Shown here in pieces: positions 45,722 through 56,638 of a stretch of DNA of 64,000 bases. Position numbers and translations under genes: made by a program. Numbering within the stretch: the stretch's first letter is position 1; every line of letters begins with the position of its first letter. The notes below the pieces were generated by a model. The model saw only the letters and a list, made by a program, of their open reading frames with translations. It was not told the DNA's origin and ran no database searches. The DNA comes from Amorphophallus konjac (lineage: Eukaryota; Streptophyta; Magnoliopsida; Alismatales; Araceae). The stretch spans positions 321,973,829 through 322,037,828 of the forward strand of contig CM040125.1 in NCBI GenBank assembly GCA_022559845.1, read 5' to 3'.

Positions 45722-45905
45722 GAAAAGATCCGAACCAAAGTGGAAGATTTATTCTTTAATTCTCTGGCCAAGAAATGATCCGAACCAAAGTGGATGGTCT
45801 CTTTTGATTCTCTGGCCGGAGAAGGATCCGAGCCAAAGTGGAAAGGTTTTTTCGTTAATTCTCTGGTCGGAGAAGATCTGAACCAAAGTGGAAGGGATTA
45901 TACTT
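45722..45905. repeat. Array A, continuation after the inserted element
   Basis: Three to four further units of the array at 37195-38098, in the same orientation. This shows that the 7.6 kb element split the array. Confidence 0.88.
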
Positions 45906-45934
45906 TTGTTGGGTGGCCAAAGGCCGCAAGTGAG

Positions 45935-47160
45935 GTGGCTGTTGGTTTAACGCCCCAATGGCGGACTGCTTGTCGGCCTGAAGCCCCGATGGCTGAATGT
46001 TGGTCGGTTTAACGCCCCGTCGGCGGAATGTTGGTCGATTTAACGCCCCGTCGGCCGAATGCTTTGTCGGTTTAATGCCCCGTCTGTGAAATGTTGGTCA
46101 GTTTAACGCCCCGTTGGCGGAATGTTTTTTCGGTTTAACGCCCCGTTGGCGGAATGCTGATCGGTTTAACGCCCCGTCGGCGGAATGTTGGGCGGTTTAA
46201 CGCCCCATTGGCAGAATGTTGATCGGTTTAACGCCCCGTTAGCGGAATGTTGATCGATTTAACGTCCCGTCGGTGGAATGCTGATCGGTTTAACACCCCG
46301 TCGGCGGAATGCTGATCGGTTTAACGCCCCATCGACGGAATGTTGATCGGTTTAACGCCCCGTCGGTGGAATGTTGATCAGTTTAACGCCCCGTCGGTGG
46401 AATGTTGATCGGTTTAACGCCCCGTTGGCAGAATGCTGATCGATTTAATGCCCCGTTGGCAAAATACTGGTCGGTTAAACGCCCCATTGGCGGAATGTTA
46501 ATCGGTTTAACGCCCCGTCGGCGGAATGTTCATCGATTTAACGCCCCGTTGGTAGAATGTTGATCGGTTTAACGCCCTGTCGGCAGATGATCATGTCGGT
46601 TTAACGCCCCGTCGGTGGAATGTTGATCGGTTTAACGCCCCATCGGCAGAATGTTGATCGGTTTAACGCCCCGTCGGTAGAATGTTGATCGGTTTAACGC
46701 CCAGTTGGCGGAATGTTGATCGGTTTAACAGCCCGTCGGCTGAATGCTGATCGATTTAATGCCCCGTTGGCGGAATGTTGATCGGTTTAACGCCCCGTTG
46801 GCGGAAGATCTTGTCGGTTTAACGCCCCATTGGTGGAATGTTGATCGGTTTAATGCCCCGTTGGCGGAATGCTGATCAGTTTAACGCCCCGTCGGTGGAA
46901 TGCTGATCGACTTAACACCCTGTCGGTGGAATGCTGATCGGTTTAATGCCCCGTTGGCGGAAGATCTTGTCGGTTTAACGCCCCATTAGCGGAATGTTGA
47001 TCGGTTTAACGCCCCGTCGACGGAATGTTGATCGGTTTAACATCCCGTCGACAGAATGTTGATTGGTTTAACGCCCCATATGCGAAATGTTGATCAGTTT
47101 AACGCCCCGTTGGCGGAAGATCTTATCGGTTTGACGCCCCGTCGGCAGAGGATCTTCGGT
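45935..47160. repeat. Array C: 31-base tandem repeat, about 39 units
   Basis: The unit reads CGGTTTAACGCCCCGTCGGC then GGAATGTTGAT. Periodicity is very regular, with point changes mainly at GTCGGC/GTTGGC and at CG dinucleotides, and a few units where GATCTTGT replaces AATGTTGA. The strictly regular 31-base period contrasts with the loose spacing of the other arrays. Confidence 0.95.
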
Positions 47161-47239
47161 TTGGATGAAAGGTCATGACGCCGACCATGTGAGAGGTTTA
47201 TTGGGTGGATGACCGAAGGCTGAAGGTAAAAGATCATGT

Positions 47240-47545
47240 CTGCCTTGGGACCTTCTTTCCTTTCTTCTCTTCTTCCTTTGTGTGAAGAGGCGGGTGCGAA
47301 GATCACGTATGCCTCACGACTCTTCTTTCTTTTCTTCTCTTCTTTTTGTGTGTAGAGACGGGTGCGAAGACCACGTCTGCCTCATGACTCTTCCTTCTTC
47401 TCTTCTCTTCTTTTTGTGTGGAGAGGCGGGTGCGAAGACCACGTCTGCCTCATGACTTTTCCTTCTTCTCTTATCTTCTTTTTGTGTGGAGAGGCGGGTG
47501 CGAAGACCACATCTGCCTCATGACTCTTCTTTGTATTCTACTCTT
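47240..47545. repeat. Array D: about 67-base tandem repeat, four units
   Basis: The unit contains GAGGCGGGTGCGAAGACCACG, then TCTGCCTCATGACTCTTC and a CT-rich tail with TTTTTGTGTG. Confidence 0.88.
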
Positions 47546-47554
47546 CTTTTCTCA

Positions 47555-50405
47555 TCAACACCCCTGGACTGGGGTGTGCTTCTCTTAATGTGCCCCCAGG
47601 CTGGGGTGTGGCTCTCCTTTATCTGCCCCCCCTAGGTCAGGAGGGTATGCGTCTTTGCTTCTGTGCCCTCAGGCAGGGTATATTCTTCATGGCTTCTGTT
47701 CCCCCATGACGGGGTATGTTTCTTTCTCAAATACCCATAAGGCAGGGCGTGTGATGCTACTTCAGATGCCCCCAAGGCGGGGTGTGTTCTTCGTGACTTT
47801 CATGCCCTCGTGGGGTGTGTGTTTCTTCTTCAAAGGCCCCCAAGGTGGGGCGTATATTTCATGACTTTTATGCCCCCGTGGGGTGAGTTCTTCTGCTTTT
47901 TGCACCTCTCAGGGTGAGGTGCATTTCTCTTCATATGCCCCTGGCACAGGGTGTGTTACTTTTTGTTTCTTATGCCCCCGGGTTGGGGGTATGTTTCTTC
48001 ATGGGCCCCTGAGTCGGGGTTAAACTCTGTTGCTTATTATGCCCCGTTGGCCGAGGTATGTTTCTTTTTCTTCCACCCCCCGACGGTGGGGTATGTTTGC
48101 TTCTTATGCACCCAAGGCGGGGTGTAGTTCTTTCTTTGTATGCCCCCGGCGTGAGGTGTAGTTTCTCGCCTCTTATGCCCTCATGACGGGGTAGATTTCT
48201 TGCTTCTTATGCCCAGGGGCCTGGGTGTGTTCTGCTTCTAGTGCCCCCAGGTGGGTTGTATTGCTGCTTCTAATGCCCCCTGAGGCGGGGTATCTTTCCC
48301 CTCTTATGCCCCCGGTGCGAGGTGTATCTTTCGCTTCTTATGCCCCCTAAGGTGGGGTAGAGTCCTTGCTTCTTATGCCCCCACAAGGCGGGGTGGATGC
48401 ATACTTCATGTGCCCCCATATCGGGGTATATTACCCCCTTACACACCCTTAAGCCGGGGTGTATCTTTTTCTCGTGCCCCTCCAGGCCAGGGTGAGTTTC
48501 TTTCTCTGTGTGCCCCCAAGCGGGGTATAGTCATTGCTTCTCATGCCCCCATGGCGGGGTATAGTTCTTCTTCAAATGCCCCTAAACTAGGGTATAGCTT
48601 TGTCTCATATGCCCCTAGAGCGGGGGTGAGTTTTTTTCTTTGTGTGCCCCCAGGCGGGGTGTGTCTTTTGCCTCTTATGCCCCCGGGCCGGGGTAGGTTC
48701 TGCTTCTTCTACCCCTCAAGGTTGGGAAAATTTCTCTTCATATGCCCCCAGAGCGGGGTGTGTGTCTCTTTGCTTCTGTGCCCCCATGGTGGGGTATGTC
48801 TTTTGCTTCTTATGCCCCAGAGCGGGGTATAGTTCTTCTTGCTTCTGATGCCCGCAGGCCGGGGTAGATTCTGCCTCTTTGCTTCTGTTCCCCAGGTGGG
48901 GTATATTCTTTACGGCTTCTATGCCCCCATGGCGAGGGATGTTTCTTCTTCAAATGCCTCTAAGGCGGGGTGGATTCTTTCCATGTGCCCCCAATCCGGA
49001 GTGTATTCTCTTCATATGCCCTTGAGAGGGGTGTGTCTTTTGCTTCTTATGCCCCCATGGCGGGGTATGTTTCTTCTTCAAAAGCCCCTAAGCCAGCGTG
49101 CATTCTTTTGATCTTTATGCCCCAAGAGCGGGGGTGAGTTTCTCCCTTTGTGTGCCCCCACGCGAGGTATAGTCTTTGTTTCTCATGCCCCCATGGCGGG
49201 GTATGTTTCTTCTTCAGATCCCCGTGAACTAGGGTGTAGCTTTTGCTCCTTGTGCGCCTAGATCGGGGTGAAACTTCATTGCTTCTTATGCCCCCATGGC
49301 GGGGTGTAATTCTTGCTTGTTGTGCCCCCATGTCGGGGTGGATTCTTCTGCTTCTTCTGCCCCGGAGTGGGGTATATTTTTCTTCGTATTCCCCTAAGCC
49401 GGGGTGTATTCTTTTGTTTCATATGCCCCATATTGGGTGTGTTTCTTTGCTTCTGTGCCCCCATGGCGGTGTACATTCTTGCTCTCTCTTCTCTTTTTTT
49501 TCTTCTTTTCTTTTCTTTCTCTCCTTCTTCTTTCTTTTCTTTCTTCTCTTCTTTCTTTTCTTTTCTTTTTTTTTTTTTGTTATGCCCCTATGGCAGAGTA
49601 TAGCTTTATTTCACGTGCCCCAAAGAGGGGTGTGTTTCGCTTCTTGTGCGCCTAAGGCAGGATGTGTCTTTTACTTCTTATTCCCCCGGATCGGGTTAGA
49701 TTCTGCTAATTCTACCCCTCAGGGTGGGGCGTATTTTTGCTTCATATGCCCCCCATATCGGGGTATATTTCTTCCTCATATACCCCTAAGCCGGGGTGTA
49801 TTCTTTGTCTCATATGTCCCCCGAGTCGGGGTGTATTTCTCTCTCAAATACCCCTAAGCCGGGGTGTATTCTTTGTCTCATATGTCTCCTGAGTCGGGGT
49901 GTATTTCTCCCTCAAATACCCCTAAGCCGAGGTATATTCTTTGTCTCATATGTCTCCCGAGTCGGGTGTGTTTTGCTTCTTGTGCACCCCGGGCGGGGTG
50001 TATTCCGCTTCTTCTACCCCTCACGGCGGGGTGTGTGTCTTTTCATATATCCCTGGAGCGGGTGTAGTTTCTTCTTCAAATGACCCAAGGCTGGGGGTGT
50101 AACTTTTGCTTCATCTGCCCCCGAGTCGGGGTGGATTCTCTTCATGTGCCCCCAGGCCGGGGTGTAACTTTTGCTTCATGTGCCCCCATGGCGGGGTACA
50201 TTTTTTCTTCAAATCCCCGTGAACCGGGGTGCAACTCTGTTTCCTCTTATGCCCCCAGGCTAGGGTATAGTCTTTTCACGTGCCCCCGAGTCGGGACGTA
50301 TTCTCTTCATGTGCCCCCATATCGGGGTGTATGCCTCTTTGCTTCTCATGCCCCCTTGGCATGGTATATTTCTTCTTCTTATCCCCCATTGCGGGGTATA
50401 TGCAC
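47555..50405. repeat. Array E: about 80 units of GCCCCC-N-GGGG inverted-repeat type
   Basis: Irregular units of about 30-40 bases. Each has a core such as ATGCCCCCATGGCGGGGTGT or CCCCGAGTCGGGGTGT followed by a T/C-rich spacer (TTTCTTCTTC, TTTTGCTTCT). The cores are short inverted repeats (CCCC with GGGG, extended to CCCCGA/TCGGGG in some), so the array is a string of potential hairpins. Long ORFs here (up to 204 codons) are translations of the repeat. Confidence 0.92.
49490..49580. repeat. CT/TTTC-rich microsatellite inside array E
   Basis: About 90 bases of TTTC and CTTC repeats ending in a run of T. Confidence 0.9.
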
Positions 50406-51161
50406 GCTCTCTTCGAGAGTGGTGGCCGTGCTTGGCCTCATTGCTATAAAGCATTACCCACGGCGGGCGAAAATTCATCAAGCTACAGTTGCGGCTTGTT
50501 GGATGTTCGAACAGTCACTCGAGGGACCATCTTGTGCCGGATAGAGGCAGCAGGGAGGTGGAACGGACCGGGGCATTGCACCACGGACTTGGACCCTCCT
50601 AGTGTCGGGTGGGATGCCGAGTTTCTTCTTGTTCTTTTGGTCAGCAATGCTTGCCAACTTTTCTTTTTGTCCTTTCTTTTCTTCTCATTCTTTTGTGTAA
50701 TAGACTAAGGTAGGTGTGCAGGAGAGCGCTCACCCCCTCAGGGAGGGGATGAGTGATTCGCTCCACCGCATTGACCCCACAGTGGTAATCTTTGTTCAGC
50801 ACGGGTGTCGACGGATATGGCCGTACAACCCTCTCTCGCCAATTCTCTCTCTTCTCCTTTTTTGCTTCCTTCTTTTCTTCTTTTCTTCTTTTTCTTCTTA
50901 GGGAAAGGGGGTTTGATTTCCCTCCCTTCTTCTCTCTTCCTCTTCTCCCTTTTTTTTATAAACGGCCTTCATGATTCCCAGGAGCTGCAGGTGCCTCGGA
51001 GTAGCATCCTCGAGGCCATAAAGATAATTTCGCCTAATTCGGCTCACCCCCCCCATAGGACTGGCGAAGACAACACCTGCAATTCATCAAAGTAGACAAA
51101 CATCGTTTATTAGGAGGCCATGAGGCCCCGAATCTTGGCGAAGAGATGAAGGGTGGTTTTC
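50406..51161. other. Leader-side interior of the giant element, no gene seen
   Basis: Non-repetitive apart from CT-rich runs at 50660-50700 and 50840-50960. On the element's sense (minus) strand this is where a 5' leader and gag start would lie, but no gag wording or zinc knuckle is found. Confidence 0.6.
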
Positions 51162-51179
51162 GTCCCACTGGGCATGCCA
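51162..51179 (-). other. Putative primer-binding site of the giant element
   Basis: On the minus strand TGGCATGCCCAGTGGGAC lies four bases inside the 5' LTR. It starts TGG, as a tRNA 3' end requires, and resembles primer sites of Tat-lineage elements as I remember them. The tRNA was not identified. Confidence 0.6.
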
Positions 51180-52544
51180 GACTTGTGGACGAACTTTTTA
51201 TTAAAATATGTTATTTATTTGTGTATTGGTTTATTCGATGGTATTCTATTCGTTTATTAAGTGCGTGGGCATACCAGTCATAAAGTGACGATTTATTCGG
51301 GCTCCGAGGGAGCACTTGGTGCGCTCGATCTGACTCCGTCAGACAATTATGTAGTTCTTGTCGGGACCAAAACCCGCCGTGCCATAAAGGTCACGACGTC
51401 ATTTACATCCCCCATATGAGGGAACACCCTTGATTAATCGTCAGGAATTAGGGCCTCATGGCCAGGAAATTATATCGAGAGAAACAAGCCGATAGCGGTC
51501 TCGGATCAGTCGGAAAGCCCGATGTCTAGGGAAGCAAGCATTTGAGACATGTCGATCACTCAGGGGACCAGTTAATGTTCGGACGAGTGTCCGGCATGAG
51601 AATAGCTTAATCGTCACGGGAAAATCGGAACATGTGTATGTCGGGATACGACAAATTTATTGTTCAGAGGAACGGGAAACGTTTACTTAAATCTCGGTTG
51701 GAGCGGTCGAAATCAGTAATTTTGTCGGCCCGGTGCAAGATCAAGCCGCGACCATACTACGGTGGGCCCTTCGCGGTCGAAGTCAGGCTCGCGTGAGCAT
51801 CGTTAATATTTTCGGTGCCGAAGGGCAGTGGGAAAGTGTCCCGGGATTAGATTCCAAAACAAAGACGTGTACAGACAAGGCTGGCTATAGCCCCAAGATG
51901 TGGGTCAGGTAGTGACCATGGTTGGGACGAACCCGAGGTCCAAGTGTCACTCACGAAGGTCTTATCGATATTCCCATGCGTAGGGTTCGGGGAGGACGAG
52001 AGCCGCCTCGCTCCATTCAGATTTTGTCGGTCATGCATGGACCACTTTATGTTCGGACAAGGGTCCGTATTGAAGGTGCGATGTGAACGCAAATAAACCT
52101 GTGCAAATGTGTGCCGAGTTTACGGCAATTTCAATGAAAGAACGAAAATGAATCCCAATGGGAACGAGTCTGGTTTGACGAACTATCGGCCCAGAGCAAT
52201 GTCGGATTACGGCCATGTCGGGATGGTTCCCAAGATTCGAACCCGACTTGGAGGGGCGACGTTAGCATTCCCTTTACACCGGGTCTTGAGGAGAAACGGG
52301 GCTGCAGAGCAGATCTCATCGTTTTATTGTTATTTGAATTTTTTATCAGTATTATTTGTTATTCTTGCATATATATTTTGGTGTGTTTGTTATTATTATT
52401 TTTATTTGTTTATTTTTATTATTGTTTATTTATTTATTTTGAATTTTTTATTATTATTATTTATTGTAATTGTTATTTATCCCTTTTGTGAGTTTATTGT
52501 TATGATAATTTTTTGGTTACATTTAGGGCGTGTGTGGCAGGGTC

Positions 52545-52975
52545 GGTGCAATGTTTGGATGCAGGGTCGGTGCACGGTTTGAACAAGGGTAGGGTGTACC
52601 GGGGAAGGTTCAGATAGGGTGTGCTGGACAAGGCACAGTAGGGTGTACCGGGTAAGGCCTAGGCAAGGCGTACCAGGCGAAGCGTGAGTAAGGGCGGGGC
52701 GTGCCCGGGAAGGCCTAGGGTTGGGTGTCCCGGGCTAGACAAGGCTGGGTGTGCCGGGGAAGGCCTGAGGCTAGGCGTGCCAGGGAAAGCCTGAGGCTGG
52801 GTGTGCCGGCCAAGGCGTGGTTGGGTGTACCGCACAGGGCATGGACTGGGTCGTGCCGGACAGGGGATGGGGTAGAGTGCACTATGTAGAGAGGGTTAAG
52901 GTGTGCCGACTACGGTTGAACTAGGGAGTGTGCCGGGCAGGGCATGGGCCAGGGTGTGCCAGGCTATGTTGACTA
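52545..52975. repeat. GTGTGCCGGG array, right LTR
   Basis: Equivalent of 13690-14095 but with at least one more unit (near 52905-52930, GGTTGAACTAGGGAGTGTGC). Confidence 0.8.
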
Positions 52976-53509
52976 AAAGGGGAGTTCTTTTTATTCAAGA
53001 GACCCAGGTGGGGGCTTTTCTTTTACTCGTGAGATGCATAAGAGGTTAATTTGGTTTTCCTTTTTTTTATTCATGAAACGCATGTGAGTAGCCTTCTTTT
53101 ATTCATGGACTGCATGTGAGGAATTTCGATTTGGTTTTCTTTTATTCATGTAGACCATGTTCGTGGTTATATTCAGTAGTCCGTCATAAAAGATGCGAGT
53201 ATTCAGATATTCGGGCTCCCCATAGTTCGTTTGTTATTTCGGCGAAGCCGTTGCATTAGTGTTTATTTTGTTCATTTGTTGTTTCTTTTGCATTATTACT
53301 TTTCTTTTATTTTTATTGCTATTATGTTAGTTCTTACGAAAATTCGGTAGCATCTCTCCTTGACCCGGATGGTAAGGGGGGTAAAAGGGAATGCGCCCAC
53401 TAGGAGTGGCGGAACCAGACAATTTAAGGTGGGTGCCAGAGGCAGCAGCACCCTTGATAGAACTTCGGAAAGCCCGGAAAAATCAACGGATGGGGGACAC
53501 GCCTATGAT

Positions 53510-53760
53510 AGGCTGGGGGTGCATCGGGCAAAGGGCAGATTTGGAGGTGTGCCGGGCAAGGCACATGAGGAGTGCACCGGCCAAAGACAGTTGAGAGCAT
53601 GCCAGATGGAGCACCCTGCGGGTGTGCCTGGGTAAGGCAGCACAGGGTGTGCCGGGGTAAGGTAGCACGGGGTGTGCCGGGTGAGCGCGCACACTAGTGT
53701 GCCGGGTGAACGTGGGCACTAGTGTGCCGGGTGGCTAGAGCACGAGTGTGTCAGGCAGTG
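53510..53760. repeat. Second GTGTGCCGGG array, right LTR
   Basis: Equivalent of 14640-14890; the minus-strand frame seen there is interrupted here. Confidence 0.75.
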
Positions 53761-54039
53761 ACGGGCAAAAGCCAAACGGGGTGAAACATCTGAGGGAAGG
53801 ATGTAGCCCTCAAAGCAGTCGGTGGAAAACCATGAAGGGAGTTAAACAACGAAGAATGCAAATGCGGAAGGAATGCCTTAGGAAGACAGAAAATATTTGC
53901 AAACGTTCTACTTTTATTCTCACAAGAGGGATGCCACAAGGGAGCTAATACATTGCAACAACAACAAAAAGGGGACGGAGGAAAAGGAAGAACAAGATAC
54001 AGTGGGAGGGGGAATGGAGCATTGGCTCCTCCCCTCCCC

Positions 54040-54285
54040 AGCCTCACTCCCTCTCTTCGCTCACTCTTCTTCTCTTCTCTCTTCTTCCTCTTCACTCAGA
54101 CGATGGTGAACGAGGCAGTGGTCTCTCTCTTTCTCTCTTCTTCTCTTCTTTTCTTGTCTTCACTCAGGCGATGGTGGACATGGCAGCAGGAGGGGGCCTC
54201 CACTTCTTCTTCTCTTCTTTTCTTCTTCTTCTTCTTCTTCTTCTTCTTCTTCTTCTTCTCTTCTTCTCTTCTTCTCCGTCTATCT
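54040..54285. repeat. CT-rich microsatellite block, right LTR
   Basis: Equivalent of 15180-15430, with a longer pure TTC run. Confidence 0.85.
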
Positions 54286-54544
54286 CTGTGTCATCGTGTG
54301 TTTGTCCGTCTGTCGCTTCGCCGTGGAGCAGGGGGACTTTTATACCTTCAGTGGCGGGAGCTTCTGAAGGCGGGAACGATTCGACGGGCAATGAATGGGA
54401 GTTGACCTCTCCTATCCTTGATTGCAGGGGATAGCCATCGTGCCTTCAGGAGGGAGTGACACCTCAGCTAGCTCGTTGCACGCCAAAGATCCGTAGGGGA
54501 TGGTGTTGGATTTGATCTACCAGTCGCGCCGAGTGAGGAAGAAC

Positions 54545-55460
54545 AATAGTGTGCCGCTGAGTGGGTAGGCAGTTATGCTACTGGAAGACTGCAAAAGCGT
54601 GCCGCTGAAGGGGCTGGCAAGCGTGCCGTTAAGCGGCTAAAAACCCATGCCGTTGAAGGGCCTTTCCAGGTGTGCCACTGGAGGCTTTGCAGCTAGTGTG
54701 TCGCTGAAGGGCCTTGACATGTGTGCTACTGGAGGCTTCACAATGAGTGTGCCGCTGGGGGCACTTGGTAGTGTGCCGCTGAAGGGCCTTGACAGGTGTG
54801 CCGCTGGAGGATTCACAATGAGTATGCCGCTGAGGGCACTTGGTAGTGTGCCGTTGAGAGGCCACCATAAGTGTACCGCTGGGAGGCACTAGGATGGTGT
54901 GCCGCCGAAGGGCTGGCCTGGGTGTGCCGTTGAAAGGCAGCTGGCGGTGTGCCGCTAAGGGGCTTTAAGGACTGTGCCACTGGGGGCACAGAAGGGTGTG
55001 TCTCTGAAGGCCACTCGAGGTGTGTCGCTGAAGGGCTGGAAAGGGCGTGCCGTTGAAGTCCTTGGGGGAGTGTGCCACTAGAGAGGGCATGCAGGGGTGT
55101 GCCGCCGAGAGGGCAACCAGAGTGTGCCGCTGGGGCTTTCACAGTGTGCCGCTGAGGGGTAGGAGGGGCGTGCCGTTAGAAGGGGGCACAAGTGTGCCGT
55201 TGAATGCTGTTGCTACTGTGCCGTTGGAGGGCACGAAGGGTGTGCCGCTGGAAGGGGGCACAAGTGTGTGCCGTTGAGAGGCACAAAGGGGTGTGCCGCT
55301 GGGGCACCTAAAGCGGTGTGCCGCTAAGGGGCTTCAGGGAGTGTGCCGTTGGAGGCACAGAGAGTGTGCCACTAGAGGGCACCTGCAGGGGTGTGCCGCT
55401 GGGGCTTGCAGAGTGTGCCACTGATGGCTACGGCAGAGTGTCGTTGGAGGGCACTTGGGG
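54545..55460. repeat. GTGTGCCGCTG array, right LTR
   Basis: Equivalent of 15660-16615, with one unit fewer near 54680. The minus-strand open frames are shorter (86 and 109 codons). Confidence 0.85.
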
Positions 55461-55572
55461 TGTTTCCTCTTCTTCTTTTCTTCTTTTCATCTTCTCTTCT
55501 TCTATTTTCTTCTTTTCTTTATTCCCTTGCACGTAATCATGGGGTGAGAAAATTTTTAGTGTCCACAACACT

Positions 55573-56638
55573 CCACAAGGGTAAGGACATGAATTTTGAG
55601 AAAAACATGGTGCTTGCGAGTTTGCATACTATGTAAATAAAATCAAACTTGATACTCATCTGAATTTTGCATTCACTCCTTGTTGATTTTGGCTATCACA
55701 AAGAGAAATGTTGTCAATTGCAGGATAGATGGTTAGTTGATTAAGACAACTTTGCATATACTTGTCAATAGGAATAATTCTTCATCATCTTGTCACTTAC
55801 ATGTATATGCGTGTATATACCTTACATACTTACGTGCTTGAATGCCATGATTTTCTGGTATATAAAATGGTGTTTATGGAAGGTTGGATGATATCTAGCT
55901 AGAAACACTCACTATCCGTGAGTAGAGTCTTCGGACTTTTACCTCTGTCTCATAACGGAAATCAACTCGCATGGATATACTGCTTATTCTCTGTTTGCAT
56001 GATTGTATATAGAGTACAAACCCGTTCTTCAACCTTCTAAGGCCTTATACTTCTTGACTAAATAACTTTGCAGTGATTTTGATCATGACTGTTACATGGC
56101 ATATACTAACGGGGAGGAATTAATTGAAACTGTGCATACACTCAAGGGGAGACATTGCCATGCATAAACAAATTCATCTTTTACATTCATTACAATTACC
56201 CCACACATTGCACTCAATAGAAATTAATGACTTTAATCAATAAGGATTTTGAATATTCTGCTTAACACTATCGAGATGCTTAAAACTCTACATGCCCATT
56301 GAGAATAATCATGAGGAAAAAGCTGCCTACCCCGCCAAAAATCTGAAAAAGTGGAACATAGAACTGAGTAACCGGGTCTCCCCACTTAAACAAATGAGGA
56401 GCCTCGTGTCAAAAGGTGAAGTGATCTTCCATAATAAAATAACCATGAGACGGATCCTAGTAATCGAGAATCTCCACTGAAACAAATGAGAAAACTCACG
56501 TCAAACGGTGAAGTCCTCTATAATGTTTAAAAAATATGGGGTTGTGCGAAGCTGCCAATAGTCGAGGACCTTGCATAGACGTGTAGAGAAGAAGAGTGTT
56601 CTTCTAGTGTTCCTCAGAACTTAATTTTACCCCAATAT
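55573..56638 (+). other. Copia-type 3' non-coding region, right flank of the giant element
   Basis: No coding domain. Purine tracts (ACGGGGAGGAATT at about 56111, CAAGGGGAGACATT at about 56144) and the paired module GAGTAACCGGGTCTCCCCAC (56366) and its second copy (56458) resemble the region between pol and 3' LTR of copia A. It is therefore probably the 3' interior of a Sirevirus, most simply copia B. Confidence 0.55.

Larger units (their letters stand above)
12343..55567 (-). mobile_element. Giant non-autonomous LTR element (LARD-like, Tat-type), with nested insertions
   Basis: Two direct copies of about 4.38 kb (12343-16718 and 51184-55567) begin TGTGGA and end TCCACA, and are flanked by a perfect 5-base duplication ACACT (12338-12342, 55568-55572). 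The minus strand is the sense strand. Reading that way, a primer-site-like TGGCATGCCCAGTGGGAC follows the LTR at 51179-51162, and a polypurine tract (GGCTGGGGGGCATT) precedes the other LTR at 16732-16719. Such signals resemble those of Tat-lineage Ty3/gypsy elements, recalled from memory. After removing copia A and the 38099-45721 element, the interior is about 9.0 kb and the whole about 17.8 kb. No gag, protease, RT, RNase H or integrase motif is visible in it. The interior is mainly tandem arrays. Confidence 0.85.
51184..55567 (-). repeat. LTR of the giant element (5' LTR in element sense)
   Basis: A 4384-base partner of 12343-16718, with internal order TTATT stretch (52325-52480), GTGTGCCGGG arrays (52545-52975 and 53510-53760), CT-rich block (54040-54285) and GTGTGCCGCTG array (54545-55460). 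Extra sequence relative to the left copy includes a unit near 52735. The outer end abuts ACACT. Confidence 0.92.

Noticed and set aside
45935..47160. CRISPR array (regular 31-base repeat)
   Set aside because: There are no unique spacers between units, the repeats are head-to-tail, and the context is a plant retroelement.
48410..50544. Plus-strand ORFs of 140-204 codons with repeated APRAG-like words
   Set aside because: They are translations of array E on the strand opposite to the element's sense; the frame drifts with the irregular unit length.
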